Assembly: GCF_006861795.1 (NCBI RefSeq) | Contig: NZ_VDGH01000008.1 | Span: 186,001 to 250,000, forward strand | DNA: 64,000 nt | Origin: Psychrobacillus lasiicapitis | GTDB taxonomy: Bacteria; Bacillota; Bacilli; Bacillales_A; Planococcaceae | Reading direction: 5' to 3' | Part shown: positions 50,898 to 60,643 of the stretch, in pieces | Numbering within the stretch: the first letter of the stretch is position 1 | How the letters are laid out: every line of letters starts with the position of its first letter | Notes under the pieces: model-generated | Database searches by the model: none | Told to the model about the DNA's origin: nothing | What the model saw: only the letters and a program-made list of their open reading frames with translations | Position numbers and translations under genes: made by a program

Positions 50898-52076
50898 TTA
50901 ACAAATGAGAGAATTTAAATCTCTTGGGTAATAAGTTAGCATTTCTATACCACTATCCGTAACTAGGACTGTATCCGAATGTCTGAAACCACCTATCCCC
51001 TTCACATAAATTCCAGGTTCTACTGTAACTACCATGCCTGGTTTGATTTCTGTATGATCACCTAAATCAAAGAATGGTGCTTCGTGACCAAGCAACCCAA
51101 TATTATGACCTGTGTGGTGACTTGTTAATTCTGTGATGCCTGCCTCTTTAAAATACTTTTGGACTGTAGCTTCTACTGCAGAATATGGAATGCCTGGTTT
51201 AATCGCTGAAAGTGCAACATCCTGCGCTTCATACATGTGTTGGAAATACTTTTCTTGTTCATTAGATACCTCTTCAACAAACATGGTACGTTCCAACTCA
51301 CTCTTATAGCCAAAGACATCTGCAGCGGCTCCAGTAACCAACGTATCTCCTTTTCGAAGGACAAGGTTTTGAGTGACGGCATGTGGGAAAGCTGACTCAG
51401 GTCCAATTTGTCCTCTAAAAATTGCATAAGCTGTTTGGCCATGTGGCTTGTATTCAGAACCCAACGTTTCAATCATTGCCATCGTCGCTTCCATAGATGC
51501 TTTACTAGTAATCTCAATTTCACTTAACCCAGCTTTCGTATATTTTTGCAGTAAGCGATGAGCTAAATTTCCCCAACGGCATGATTCTTTGATTAACTCG
51601 ATCTCCTTGTCAGATTTGACATAGCGCATTTCCTCTATAACCCATTTTAAAGATACAAACTCTTTAACTGAAATCAGTTGGTCAATCGATTGTCCTCGAT
51701 ATCCCATGGAAGAACCATAACCGAGAGAGTCATAACCAACTGTTTTGTTTTCAAAGCCGTATTGAAGTAATAATTCTTTTAGATACTCCATCGGGTGCTT
51801 GATTCCTGGATACTCCGGATAAGAGTGAACGTGATCAACTATACCGTATTCCTCTGCATGCTCATGCTCTAATGCCGGTAAGAATAAGTGAACCTTTTGA
51901 CTTGGGTCAATGAACAATCCAATTGGTCGTTCTGTCGGATGAAAGTGAAACCCTGTTAAATAAAAGATATCAGTTACTGAAAAAATAACTGCAGCATCAC
52001 AATTTTTCTCCGTTAATTTATGAAAGAATTTTTGCTGACGTTCTTGAAACTCACCTTTAGGAATAGCTAGTAACAT
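50898..52076 (-). CDS. M24/creatinase-fold hydrolase with altered metal ligands
   Basis: The ATG at 52076 follows GGAGG with 9-bp spacing; a TTG at 52082 is also in frame. 392 residues. An N-terminal creatinase domain (about 1-155) is followed by a pita-bread domain. The first metal Asp of M24 peptidases is Gly (GAAADVFGYKSELERT), the second is Glu, and the final Glu of the R-x-E-D motif is Ser (GFRHSDTVLVT). HHTGHNIG and VEPGIY are kept. Creatinases of this fold also lack metal, so the enzyme may not be an Xaa-Pro peptidase. It overlaps the upstream dppF gene by about 20 bp. Confidence 0.8.
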   Translation of the reverse strand: MLLAIPKGEFQERQQKFFHKLTEKNCDAAVIFSVTDIFYLTGFHFHPTERPIGLFIDPSQKVHLFLPALEHEHAEEYGIVDHVHSYPEYPGIKHPMEYLKELLLQYGFENKTVGYDSLGYGSSMGYRGQSIDQLISVKEFVSLKWVIEEMRYVKSDKEIELIKESCRWGNLAHRLLQKYTKAGLSEIEITSKASMEATMAMIETLGSEYKPHGQTAYAIFRGQIGPESAFPHAVTQNLVLRKGDTLVTGAAADVFGYKSELERTMFVEEVSNEQEKYFQHMYEAQDVALSAIKPGIPYSAVEATVQKYFKEAGITELTSHHTGHNIGLLGHEAPFFDLGDHTEIKPGMVVTVEPGIYVKGIGGFRHSDTVLVTDSGIEMLTYYPRDLNSLIC

Positions 52077-53064
52077 ACTCAATTTCCTCCTCGTTTTTTA
52101 TATATAAATGGCAATTTGCCGTGTGACCTTTTTCAAATGTTGTTGGTTCTGGCATTTTAGTTTTACAAATTTCTAGAGCAAATGGGCATCTTGGATGGAA
52201 TGCACAGCCAGATGGCGGATTCGCCGGGCTAGGAACATCCCCTTTTAGTATAATTCGTTTTTTTTCTTCTTTAGGATGTGCCACTGGAACAGCGGATAAC
52301 AGTGCTTGTGTATATGGGTGTTTCGGATTTCGGAACAAATCTTCTGTATCAGCAACTTCAACGATTTTTCCTAAGTACATGACAGCTACACGGTCAGTCA
52401 TATGTTGAATCACGCTTAAGTCATGAGAGATAAATAAATAGGTCAATCCAAATTCCTTTTGTAGCTCAAGCATCAAGTTGATAACTTGAGACTGTACAGA
52501 AACATCCAGCGCTGAAACAGGTTCATCTGCAATGATAAAATCGGGCTGAAGGATGACCGCACGTGCAATCCCAATCCGCTGTCTTTGCCCTCCTGAGAAT
52601 TCATGTGGGTATCTATCTAGATGATATTCGGAAAGTCCGACGATTTTTAACATTGCTATGATTTTGCGCAGTCTTTCTTTTTTATCAAATTTGTTATGGA
52701 CCTTTAATGGTTCCATCAATATTTGCAAAATCGTTTTTTTCGGATTCAGGGAAGCATATGGATCTTGGAATACCATCTGCATCTGTTTTCGAAGCGACCG
52801 CATTTGCTCATATGGTAGTGACGCCAAATTTGTACCTTTAAAAACTACTTCCCCAGCTGTAGGTTCGACCAACCTTAAAATTGTTCTGCCTGTAGTTGAT
52901 TTACCACAGCCAGATTCTCCTACCAATGCAAAAGTTTCTCCCCGCATAACGGTAAAGTTCACATCATCTACAGCCCTTACAACGATTTTTTCCTTAAACA
53001 TTCCTTGAGATATCTCATAATACTTTTTCAAGTTTTTAACTGTTAACAATACTTCGTTCTTCAT
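52057..53064 (-). CDS. dppF: Peptide ABC transporter ATPase (DppF/OppF type)
   Basis: The ATG at 53064 follows TAAGGAGG, so the in-frame extension to 53193 is not used; this gives 335 residues. Walker [10 protein letters not shown], signature FSGGQRQR, Walker B DFIIADEPVSALD, and the C-terminal oligopeptide/dipeptide motif with CAFHPRCPFALEIC. It couples ATP hydrolysis to peptide uptake with DppD. It overlaps the end of the dppD gene by 29 bp. Confidence 0.93.
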   Translation of the reverse strand: MKNEVLLTVKNLKKYYEISQGMFKEKIVVRAVDDVNFTVMRGETFALVGESGCGKSTTGRTILRLVEPTAGEVVFKGTNLASLPYEQMRSLRKQMQMVFQDPYASLNPKKTILQILMEPLKVHNKFDKKERLRKIIAMLKIVGLSEYHLDRYPHEFSGGQRQRIGIARAVILQPDFIIADEPVSALDVSVQSQVINLMLELQKEFGLTYLFISHDLSVIQHMTDRVAVMYLGKIVEVADTEDLFRNPKHPYTQALLSAVPVAHPKEEKKRIILKGDVPSPANPPSGCAFHPRCPFALEICKTKMPEPTTFEKGHTANCHLYIKNEEEIEYVTSYS

Positions 53065-54052
53065 TCTGCATGACCTCCTTAACTGCCGGGTCCTGTAGCC
53101 AACACTTGCTAATATGTTTTCCCCGATTGAACGCAGGTGGTGTTTCCGCAAAACATTTCTCAAAGGCAAATGGGCATCTATTTGCAAATACACAGCCTTC
53201 CCCTATCTCAGAGGGCTTTGGTACTTGACCATCGATTGAAAATAATTTGCTCTTTCGTTCATTATTAGAGGGTAGAGATTTCATAAGTCCTTGCGTATAA
53301 GGATGTAAAGGTCTATCAAATAATTCATTTACCTCTGCCTCTTCCACTACCTCTCCAGCGTACATGACTACTACGCGATCACACATTTCAGCAACCACAC
53401 TTAAATCATGGGTGATTAGCATTAAACTCATCTCATTTTTTACTTTAATCTCTTTTAATAGTTCTAGAATCTGAGCTTGAATTGTTACATCCAAGGCTGT
53501 GGTCGGTTCATCAGCAATCATAAGCTTTGGATGGCATAAGAGTGCAAGAGATATCATAACCCTTTGTCTCATGCCACCGGATAGCTGATGAGGGTATTCG
53601 TCAATTATTTGTTCTGCTCTTGGTAAACCAACCTGTTTTAGCACAGCAATAATATTGTTACGGATTTCTGACTTTGACATTTTTTTATGTTGTCTTAATG
53701 GTTCACTCAATTGTTCACCAATTGTAAATACAGGATTCAGAGATGTCATTGGCTCCTGAAAAATCATCGAAATTTCGTTGCCACGAAGTTTACGATATTC
53801 TTTCTCCTTCAATCTAGAGATATCTCTATTATTGAATAGGATTTCGCCAGAGACGATTTCACTTGTCTTTATTGGAAGAAGTCCCATAACCGAAAGAGAA
53901 GTCACACTTTTTCCACACCCCGACTCACCAACAATTCCCAATGTTTCTCCTTTTTTCACATGAAAGTTGACTCCTCGTATAGGTTGAGATGTCTCCTTAC
54001 CATTTCTGAAACGAATTCGTAGGTCGTTCACTTGTAGAACCTTATCTGACAT
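53036..54052 (-). CDS. dppD: Peptide ABC transporter ATPase (DppD/OppD type)
   Basis: The second in-frame ATG (54052) has GGAGG at 7-bp spacing, whereas the first (54058) is only 1 bp away; this gives 338 residues. Walker [18 protein letters not shown] signature, Walker [15 protein letters not shown]-loop LITHD, and the C-terminal Cys motif [16 protein letters not shown]. Part of the peptide transporter operon. Confidence 0.93.
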   Translation of the reverse strand: MSDKVLQVNDLRIRFRNGKETSQPIRGVNFHVKKGETLGIVGESGCGKSVTSLSVMGLLPIKTSEIVSGEILFNNRDISRLKEKEYRKLRGNEISMIFQEPMTSLNPVFTIGEQLSEPLRQHKKMSKSEIRNNIIAVLKQVGLPRAEQIIDEYPHQLSGGMRQRVMISLALLCHPKLMIADEPTTALDVTIQAQILELLKEIKVKNEMSLMLITHDLSVVAEMCDRVVVMYAGEVVEEAEVNELFDRPLHPYTQGLMKSLPSNNERKSKLFSIDGQVPKPSEIGEGCVFANRCPFAFEKCFAETPPAFNRGKHISKCWLQDPAVKEVMQNEERSIVNS

Positions 54053-54067
54053 AATCATCCCTCCTTG

Positions 54068-54970
54068 TTATTCACCTTTCAATTCCGGATCCAATGTATC
54101 ACGAAGCCAATCTCCAAAAAGGTTAACACCGAGAGCCGTGATCATAATAGCGATTCCTGGGAATGTGATTAACCACCATGAACTGAATATATAATCTTTT
54201 CCTTCATTTAGCATGTTCCCCCATGCGGGTTCAGGTGGTTGTACTCCAAACCCCAAGAAGCTTACAGATGCCTCGGCAATAATATAAGTACCAATTTGAA
54301 GGGAGGACAGAATGATAATAGGAGTAAACAAGTTTGGCAGAATATGTTTAAACAATATTCCAGTTCTCGATACGCCTGTCGCTACGCAAGCAGTGATAAA
54401 TTCCTTTTCACGAAGTGCAAGAACTTCACTCCTAATGACGCGAGCAAATATAACCCATCCCCCTATTGCTAGTGAAATAATGATATTACGAAGGCCTGAC
54501 CCAATAATCGCATTTATGACCAATACCAACAGGATAAAAGGAAAACTTAATTGAACATCTACAATCCGCATTAAAATTACATCAACCCAACCTCTGAAAT
54601 AACCAGAAATAATTCCTACAATTGTTCCGAAAGTACCTGCGATTAGCACAGTTGTTAAGCCGATAATGACGGACACTCTGGCACCAAGAATAATTCTAGA
54701 AAAAATATCTCGTCCTAACTGATCTGTCCCTAAAAGATGTCCATCCGTCATAGGGGGTAATAATTTCTTACTGAAATCCGCAAGAAGAGGATCATAAGGT
54801 ACTATCCATTGACCAAAAATACTGATAAATAGCAAGAGAATCATGATAAGAAATCCGACCATTCCTGTCCAACTTCTTAGTAAATTAGAGAAAAACGTAA
54901 CTACAGCTGATTGTTTCTTGACCTTTATTGCTTGGGTTGTATGAGTTACCTTTGGAATATTAACTGTCAT
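54068..54970 (-). CDS. dppC: Peptide ABC transporter permease (DppC type)
   Basis: 300 residues with a soluble N-terminal stretch, then six helices. The EAA loop ALREKEFITACVATGVSRTGILFKHILPNL is typical, and HLLGTDQLGRDIFSRIILGARVS is the DppC/OppC hallmark. It starts 8 bp after the dppB stop. Confidence 0.93.
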   Translation of the reverse strand: MTVNIPKVTHTTQAIKVKKQSAVVTFFSNLLRSWTGMVGFLIMILLLFISIFGQWIVPYDPLLADFSKKLLPPMTDGHLLGTDQLGRDIFSRIILGARVSVIIGLTTVLIAGTFGTIVGIISGYFRGWVDVILMRIVDVQLSFPFILLVLVINAIIGSGLRNIIISLAIGGWVIFARVIRSEVLALREKEFITACVATGVSRTGILFKHILPNLFTPIIILSSLQIGTYIIAEASVSFLGFGVQPPEPAWGNMLNEGKDYIFSSWWLITFPGIAIMITALGVNLFGDWLRDTLDPELKGE

Positions 54971-54978
54971 AATCTCAC

Positions 54979-55896
54979 CTACTTCACTCGAATTTGCGGA
55001 TTAACATATGCATACAACACATCTGCAATAAAATTAATCACTGCATAAATTAGGGCTATGATAAATACTCCAGCCAGAACTATTGGGAAGTCTCGATTCA
55101 TAAGCGACTGCATTAACAATCTTCCAATTCCCGGCCAAGCAAATACAACCTCGGTAATGACGGCTCCTCCAAGCAAAGTTCCTAGATCAAGAGCCACTAG
55201 TGTAATTATTGGAATGAGAGAATTTTTAAGCGCATAACGCCCTATTAATCTAATAGTAGGCACTCCAGATGCCTTAGCTGTTCTAATGTAATCTTTTCTG
55301 AGTACATCCAGCATGGTAGACCTCGTGAAGCGTGTAAATCTTGCCACGCTATAAGCAGCAAGAGTCACCATCGGCAGTAATAAGTGAGTGATAGAACCCG
55401 CCCCACCAGATGGAAGCATGTTCAATTGAGCCGCAAAAAAGTATATAAGCAACAGACCTAGCCAAAAGCTTGGTACGGCTTGTCCAAGTACAGTAAAGGC
55501 GACAGCAATTCGATCAAAAATAGAATTTCTTCTGAATGCCGATAGAACGCCAAGTGGTATGGAAATCAATAAGGATAAAACTAATGCAGATATAGCTAAT
55601 TGGAAAGTAGCCGGCAATCGATCTAATACTAAAGGCAATGCATCCTCTCTACTTCGTAAAGATTGACCAAAGTCTCCTTGAACAGCATTTACCATGAAAT
55701 CTCCATACTGAACATAGATAGGACGATTAAATCCTAATTTTTCTCTATATTCTTCTATTTGTTCCCTTGGTGCATCAGGAGGTAAGAACAGCGCAGTCGG
55801 ATCTCCAGATAGTCTTATCAAAAAAAATACAACTGTAAGTGCCAATAAAACAACAACCCCAACTTGAATTAGCCTTTTAATCACAAAATCAAGCAT
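54979..55896 (-). CDS. dppB: Peptide ABC transporter permease (DppB type)
   Basis: 305 residues, six helices. The N-terminus MLDFVIKRLIQVGVVVLLALTVVFFLIRLSGDPTALFL and REKLGFNRPIYVQYGDFM are typical DppB. The EAA loop is DVLRKDYIRTAKASGVPTIRLIGRYALKNSLIPIITL. The start codon is ATG with GAGGGAGGT before it. Separated from the binding-protein gene by a short hairpin. Confidence 0.93.
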   Translation of the reverse strand: MLDFVIKRLIQVGVVVLLALTVVFFLIRLSGDPTALFLPPDAPREQIEEYREKLGFNRPIYVQYGDFMVNAVQGDFGQSLRSREDALPLVLDRLPATFQLAISALVLSLLISIPLGVLSAFRRNSIFDRIAVAFTVLGQAVPSFWLGLLLIYFFAAQLNMLPSGGAGSITHLLLPMVTLAAYSVARFTRFTRSTMLDVLRKDYIRTAKASGVPTIRLIGRYALKNSLIPIITLVALDLGTLLGGAVITEVVFAWPGIGRLLMQSLMNRDFPIVLAGVFIIALIYAVINFIADVLYAYVNPQIRVK

Positions 55897-55944
55897 ACGT
55901 TACCTCCCTCTCGTAACCTATATTTCTTGTATTCTTAAGGAGAA

Positions 55945-55966
55945 AAGGAGGATTGAAACCCTCCTT
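55945..55966 (-). promoter_or_regulatory. Intercistronic hairpin between dppA-type gene and dppB
   Basis: AAGGAGG (55945-55951) pairs with CCTCCTT (55960-55966). It lies just after the binding-protein gene, like the hairpin after dctP, and has no T tract. It probably stabilises the upstream message or limits read-through. Confidence 0.55.
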
Positions 55967-55991
55967 ACCTATTAGCCGTTATTATAGTTTT

Positions 55992-57542
55992 TTAATTCCA
56001 TGACATTTCAAAGGCTTGTATTTTTTCATCTACACGAGGCTTAAAGTTCAAATCTTTTCTTACAGCATATAAGTCAGCCTGCTGCCATAATGGAACCCAC
56101 GCAGCTTTTTCCACTAAAGCATTTTGAAGCTCAGCATATCCATTGAATCGTTTTTCTTCATCAAATAATGCATTTGTTTCATAAATTTTCGCTTCGATGT
56201 CTTCATCGTAAAAACCACTATATGGTGCTACTTCTGTAAAGAGATTTTCAATAGTGGATTGTGGATCAAATGCAGGACCCCATCCTAGTATGAACATATC
56301 CTTCATTTCTCTATTTCTAATTTTCTCTAAGTGAGCACCCCATTCATTTACTTGAACATTGACTTTCACTCCGATTCGTTGTAATTGAGCAGCAATGGCT
56401 TGAGCTACTTGAGTATCCATCGGATAACGACCATTCGGTGTATCTAGCGTTAATGTTAAAGACTCGGGCTCATATCCAGCTTCTTTTAGTAAACTTTTCG
56501 CTTTTTCAGGATCGAATTCATATCCCTCTGTTTCAATGTAGCCCGTATTGATAACTGCCAGAGGACCTGTCATTTTTGTACCATTTCCATTTAACACCGC
56601 TTCTATTAGTTCATCGACATCAACAGCATGATTCAATGCTTGACGAACCTTTTCATCTTTTAATGGACCATCATAGAATGTATTTAAGGCAAGGTAGTTA
56701 ATACGAGCTGATGGAACCTTTTCAACTTTCGAATCATCGTCACTTTCAATTTTTTCTACAGAATCCACTGGTATATTTTTGAACATATCCACTTCGTTAC
56801 TTAAAAAGGCAGAAAGACGAGAACTGAACTCTGGAATATAGCGGAACTCTAATTTTTTTATCTCAGGAGTTCCTTTCCAATAATCTTCATTGGCTTCTAA
56901 TTTCAAATAATTATCCCGAGACCATTCTACAAATTTATAAGCTCCAGTTCCTATTGGTTTCTTAGCCGCTTCATCCGTCCCTACCTCTTCCACATATCCA
57001 GGTTCCATAATCAGTAAATCTTCCGTAATACGTTGGATTAAGCTTGGAAACGGCTTAGATGTTTTGATTTCTACTTCAAAAGGTGAAACTACCTTTACTT
57101 CTTCCACATCTACCCATCTAGATTTATAAAATGATTGATTTGCATCATCTAAAATATAATCAATACTATACTTAACCGAATTTGCATCAAAGTCCGCTCC
57201 ATTATGGAATTTAACTCCTTCTTTTAATGTTAAATGCCAAGTCAGTTCATCTACATTTTTCCACTCTTCAGCAAGTACAGGAACGAATTCACCGCTTTGT
57301 CCATCTCTATCAATTAGAGGGTCGTAAATATTGCGAATTTGTGTATCTGTCACATAGTTCACATCTGAGTTAGCAATGAGGGTTCCAGCATCAGCTTCAA
57401 AGGCAATAACAAGACTATCTTTAGTTGAGGTGGAAGAATCTCCATCTCCATCTGAATTACTAGTACCTGCTGTTCCTTCAGTACAACCTGATAAAATTAA
57501 CAAAAGACTTAAAACTAGCAAAACCAATGAATTTTTTCTCAT
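55992..57542 (-). CDS. Peptide-binding lipoprotein (SBP family 5)
   Basis: 516 residues. The signal peptide ends in lipobox LILSGC (MRKNSLVLLVLSLLLILSGC), then a Ser/Gly/Asp-rich linker. The family 5 fold is clear: IRNIYDPLIDRDG, WHLTLKEGVKFHNGADFDANSVKYSIDYILD, KKPIGTGAYKFVEWSRDNYLKLEANEDYWKGTPEI and RQALNHAVDVDELIEAVLNG. It presents peptides to the DppBCDF proteins. It lies 14 bp after the MarR-type gene. Confidence 0.93.
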   Translation of the reverse strand: MRKNSLVLLVLSLLLILSGCTEGTAGTSNSDGDGDSSTSTKDSLVIAFEADAGTLIANSDVNYVTDTQIRNIYDPLIDRDGQSGEFVPVLAEEWKNVDELTWHLTLKEGVKFHNGADFDANSVKYSIDYILDDANQSFYKSRWVDVEEVKVVSPFEVEIKTSKPFPSLIQRITEDLLIMEPGYVEEVGTDEAAKKPIGTGAYKFVEWSRDNYLKLEANEDYWKGTPEIKKLEFRYIPEFSSRLSAFLSNEVDMFKNIPVDSVEKIESDDDSKVEKVPSARINYLALNTFYDGPLKDEKVRQALNHAVDVDELIEAVLNGNGTKMTGPLAVINTGYIETEGYEFDPEKAKSLLKEAGYEPESLTLTLDTPNGRYPMDTQVAQAIAAQLQRIGVKVNVQVNEWGAHLEKIRNREMKDMFILGWGPAFDPQSTIENLFTEVAPYSGFYDEDIEAKIYETNALFDEEKRFNGYAELQNALVEKAAWVPLWQQADLYAVRKDLNFKPRVDEKIQAFEMSWN

Positions 57543-57556
57543 ATTTTAGTTCCCCC

Positions 57557-57991
57557 TTATCGAATTTTTGGATATAAAATTTCCTCTATTTTTTGCATTG
57601 ATTCAATTAATACTTCGATTTCTTTTTCAGCAATTCCGTCTATCATACTCTCAACATTAAGACTTGCTTTATCAGCAAGTGTTTTAAGTGCCTCTCCCCC
57701 TAAATCTGTTAGTTTTATATGTTGAATCCGTCGATCCTCTTCCGAAAAACTTTTAACTATCAGCCCATCTCGTTCAAAATGCTTAAGGATTCTACTCATA
57801 TAGCTTTTATCTAACAGAAAATAATTCGATAGATATGCAGCTGTACAGTCATTGCGTGTAGAAATTTCAAACAATATTAATGCCTCTGTAGCTGAATAAG
57901 GACTCTCATCTGTGTATAAATTAAAAAGCCCCATTGTGCGAGTGTAAAATCGGTTAAATCTTTTGATTTTTTGTACATTATTTCCTGACAT
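57557..57991 (-). CDS. MarR-family regulator
   Basis: About 144 residues from ATG 57991 (TTG at 57997 is also in frame). The winged helix is visible in SATEALILFEISTRNDCTAAYLSNYFLLDKSYMSRILKHFERDGLIVKSFSEEDRRIQHIKLTDLG. It is first in the peptide operon and probably controls it; the ligand is unknown. Confidence 0.88.
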   Translation of the reverse strand: MSGNNVQKIKRFNRFYTRTMGLFNLYTDESPYSATEALILFEISTRNDCTAAYLSNYFLLDKSYMSRILKHFERDGLIVKSFSEEDRRIQHIKLTDLGGEALKTLADKASLNVESMIDGIAEKEIEVLIESMQKIEEILYPKIR

Positions 57992-58298
57992 TTTCAAATC
58001 TTCACTATCCTTTGAATTTTAAGTTTACTTTATATTAGAAAGTGGCTTTAGTCAACTATTATTTTAGGGATTTATTGATAGTGCTACTCCACGTCTTTTA
58101 TGTTGGGTAATCTTCAGGGGGAACCGCTTTTCACAGTTTTACTTTTAATCCACGAATTATGTAAACGCTAAATAACGCCCACTTATTTGTTAAGTGGACG
58201 TTAATTCATAATTGCCTATCTTATTGATTTGAATTGAATTGGATTGGATTCAATTTACAGAAATGTTTCTAAGACAGGGGTGTTACACACCTTATGCC
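57992..58298. other. Region between the MarR and amidase genes
   Basis: About 300 bp, AT-rich. It holds an AACGCCCAC-type hairpin at 58174-58202 that probably terminates the amidase gene, and a GTTTCTAAGACAGGGG stretch (58266-58281) similar to the 49822-49864 repeat. No ORF. Confidence 0.45.
58174..58202 (-). terminator. Hairpin of the AACGCCCAC family after the amidase gene
   Basis: AACGCCCACTTA (58174-58185) pairs with TAAGTGGACGTT (58191-58202), one wobble, 5-nt loop. It lies about 100 bp beyond the amidase stop. It is the closest copy of the stem at 30353-30388. Confidence 0.6.
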
Positions 58299-59756
58299 TT
58301 AAGACTTAATTAGATTTGAAGCATGAATAGGAGGATTTTTGCCTTTCCATGGTCTTGCCTGTTCTAATTGTGCAGCAAGTTGTAAAAGTGTTGTTTCATC
58401 AGCAAACCTTCCAGTAAATTGCATACCAATTGGCAAACCTTTATCACTCCAGCAAAGTGGCAGAGAGATGGATGGTTGACCTGTAGCATTGAACAGATTC
58501 GTGAATGGTGCATACGTAAAGATTTGTTCTGTCCATTCAACAGCGTTGATATTTGGATTGTTTGAGTTTAACATGCCGATTGGTGCTGGCGGTGTTGCAA
58601 GTGTCGGTGATAAAAGAACATCATAATCCGTAAAAAAATGTCCGACACCACGTGAAACAGCGGCATTTGTATCAATTGCTTCTAATAGATGAGATGCTGG
58701 CATTTCTTTACCATATTGATAACAAGCCCAAATTGCCGCCTCAATATTTTTCTCGCTCGGTATACGATTAGATAGAGCTGCCGCTCCATTAATCATATGA
58801 TAAATATTCGCTGTCCAAATACGTACCGTTGCCATGCTAAACTTCTCCGCATCGTATTCAGGAGTAGCTTCCACAAGTGTATGACCTAGTGCCTCACAAA
58901 GGGCGACTGTTTCTTTTAACGCACGAAGACATTCTTCATCTACCGGAACACCTGATGCTGGTTTTCCAGTCCAAGCAATTTTTAACGGTTTGGGCGCTTT
59001 TTTCATTGCTTCGGCAAATGGTGTTGCAGGGGGCTCAGCCCAACCATAACATCCTATATCAGGACCAGCGACGGCATCAAGAAGTGTTGCCGTATCTCGT
59101 ACTGTTTTGGATAAAGCAAATTCAATTGCAATTCCATTAAGTGGTTCGCTATTAAAAGGGCCGAACGGAATTCTTCCCCGAGTCGGTTTCAAACCAACAA
59201 GTCCGCTACATGATGCAGGAATACGGATAGATCCACCACCATCATTCGCATGCGCAAGAGGGGTAATACCAGCAGCAATAGCGGCGGCAGAACCACCACT
59301 TGATCCGCCAGGGCTAAGATTAGTGTCCCACGGATTAACTGTTGGATTTCCATATAAAGTTGCTTCAGCAGTAGCGTTATAACCAAATTCTGGTGTCGTT
59401 GTTGTTCCGACCGTGACAACTCCAGCTTTCCTAAAACGAGCCATTAATTCACTATCCACTGGGAATGTAATTCCTTCAGCAAGTTTACTTCCCATGTTAA
59501 CAGGAATTCCTTTAGCATGAAGAACAAGCTCTTTAATGAGAAATGGAACTCCTTCAAATGGTCCTTGTGGCAATCCACCTTTTACTTCTTTAAGCGCTTT
59601 TTCCTCGACGATTGATGCGACTGCATTTAACGTTGGATTAAGTTCCTTCATGATACTTACGGAGGTATTTACCAACTCCTCAGGTGTAACTTCCTTCTTT
59701 TTAACCAGTTCAGCCAATCCTAAACCGTCGTATGTTGTATACTCTGAAAAATTCAT
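58299..59756 (-). CDS. Amidase (amidase signature family)
   Basis: The ATG at 59756 is preceded by AGGAGG; the upstream in-frame extension to 59906 overlaps the divergent gene. 485 residues. The catalytic Lys is in GVPFLIKELV; the Ser pair is in LSPGGSSGGSAAAIAAGITPLAHANDGGGSIRIPASCSGLVGLKPTRGRIPFG. It resembles 6-aminohexanoate-cyclic-dimer hydrolase-like amidases. It is divergent from the LuxR-type gene, which may regulate it. The substrate is unknown. Confidence 0.85.
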   Translation of the reverse strand: MNFSEYTTYDGLGLAELVKKKEVTPEELVNTSVSIMKELNPTLNAVASIVEEKALKEVKGGLPQGPFEGVPFLIKELVLHAKGIPVNMGSKLAEGITFPVDSELMARFRKAGVVTVGTTTTPEFGYNATAEATLYGNPTVNPWDTNLSPGGSSGGSAAAIAAGITPLAHANDGGGSIRIPASCSGLVGLKPTRGRIPFGPFNSEPLNGIAIEFALSKTVRDTATLLDAVAGPDIGCYGWAEPPATPFAEAMKKAPKPLKIAWTGKPASGVPVDEECLRALKETVALCEALGHTLVEATPEYDAEKFSMATVRIWTANIYHMINGAAALSNRIPSEKNIEAAIWACYQYGKEMPASHLLEAIDTNAAVSRGVGHFFTDYDVLLSPTLATPPAPIGMLNSNNPNINAVEWTEQIFTYAPFTNLFNATGQPSISLPLCWSDKGLPIGMQFTGRFADETTLLQLAAQLEQARPWKGKNPPIHASNLIKS

Positions 59757-59893
59757 TCTCTTTCCTCCTTTTTGTTCAGTATGAATGAGAAAATTTTGTA
59801 AAACTATTACCCGAAAGAATAACACTTTTAAATTGATTGAATTTTCTATAAATGATAGGATGGTAGGAAGAAAGATAGATGGAGGGAGATTAA

Positions 59894-60643
59894 TTGCAGT
59901 TAACAAAGAGAGATTACGGTAAGATTCTTAAATGTTTAGATTCTATTGCCTTCGATCCTGGACTCAGTGATCCTGTTCGTTATCGCAAGAACGTATTAAA
60001 CGCTCTTTCCAATATCTTTGGTTATACGGAATCTATCTTTTGGTTACCGAATAAACAGGGGGATTTAATCGATCCAATCCTAAATAATGTTAAAGATAAA
60101 GTGATTAGTGAGTATCTTGAGTTCTTTCAACCACTAGATGTATTAATTCCTAACAATCTTTCCTTAAGAACAGACAACCACGTCGTAAAAATTGGAGATA
60201 TCATGTCGCTTTCAAACTTTGCTGAAACTAACTTTTATAAGGAATTTTTCTTAAAACATCAATATATAGACGAAATTGGGATGTATATTTTCAATAAAAA
60301 TAACATTGTTGGTGTGATTGGTTTGGTTAGAAAAGAAGGGGAAAATTACTTTAGTGAGCAGGACAGAAATCGATTACGCTTGTTGATAAAACCGATTGAA
60401 AGTGCTTTTAATGCTTATGAAATCCTTTCTCTTAGTAGTCCAAATAGGAAAAAAGAGGAACATTTAACAGCACGAGAAAGAGAACTCATACAACTTGTAA
60501 AACAGGGGTTCTCAAACAAAGAAATTAGTGAAATCTTATTTATTAGCATTAACACGGTTAAAAAACATTTGCAGAATTTGTATCAAAAACTAAATGTGAC
60601 GAATCGAACAGAGCTATGCTATCGTATTTTCAAGATGAATTAA
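59894..60643 (+). CDS. LuxR-family regulator with N-terminal sensor domain
   Basis: 249 residues starting with TTG at 59894 after GGAGGGA (8-bp spacing). The N-terminal 165 residues look like a GAF-type sensor (NIFGYTESIFWLPNKQGDLIDP, NNIVGVIGLVRKEGENYF). The C-terminal HTH_LUXR is clear: LTARERELIQLVKQGFSNKEISEILFISINTVKKHLQNLYQKLNVTNRTEL. It is divergent from the amidase gene and probably controls it. Confidence 0.88.
   Translation: MQLTKRDYGKILKCLDSIAFDPGLSDPVRYRKNVLNALSNIFGYTESIFWLPNKQGDLIDPILNNVKDKVISEYLEFFQPLDVLIPNNLSLRTDNHVVKIGDIMSLSNFAETNFYKEFFLKHQYIDEIGMYIFNKNNIVGVIGLVRKEGENYFSEQDRNRLRLLIKPIESAFNAYEILSLSSPNRKKEEHLTARERELIQLVKQGFSNKEISEILFISINTVKKHLQNLYQKLNVTNRTELCYRIFKMN

Noticed and set aside
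53065-53193. Longer N-terminus for the DppF-type ATPase
   Set aside because: It overlaps the coding end of the previous gene; a strong TAAGGAGG precedes the internal ATG at 53064.
59757-59906. Longer N-terminus for the amidase
   Set aside because: It would overlap the start of the divergent LuxR-type gene; AGGAGG precedes ATG 59756.
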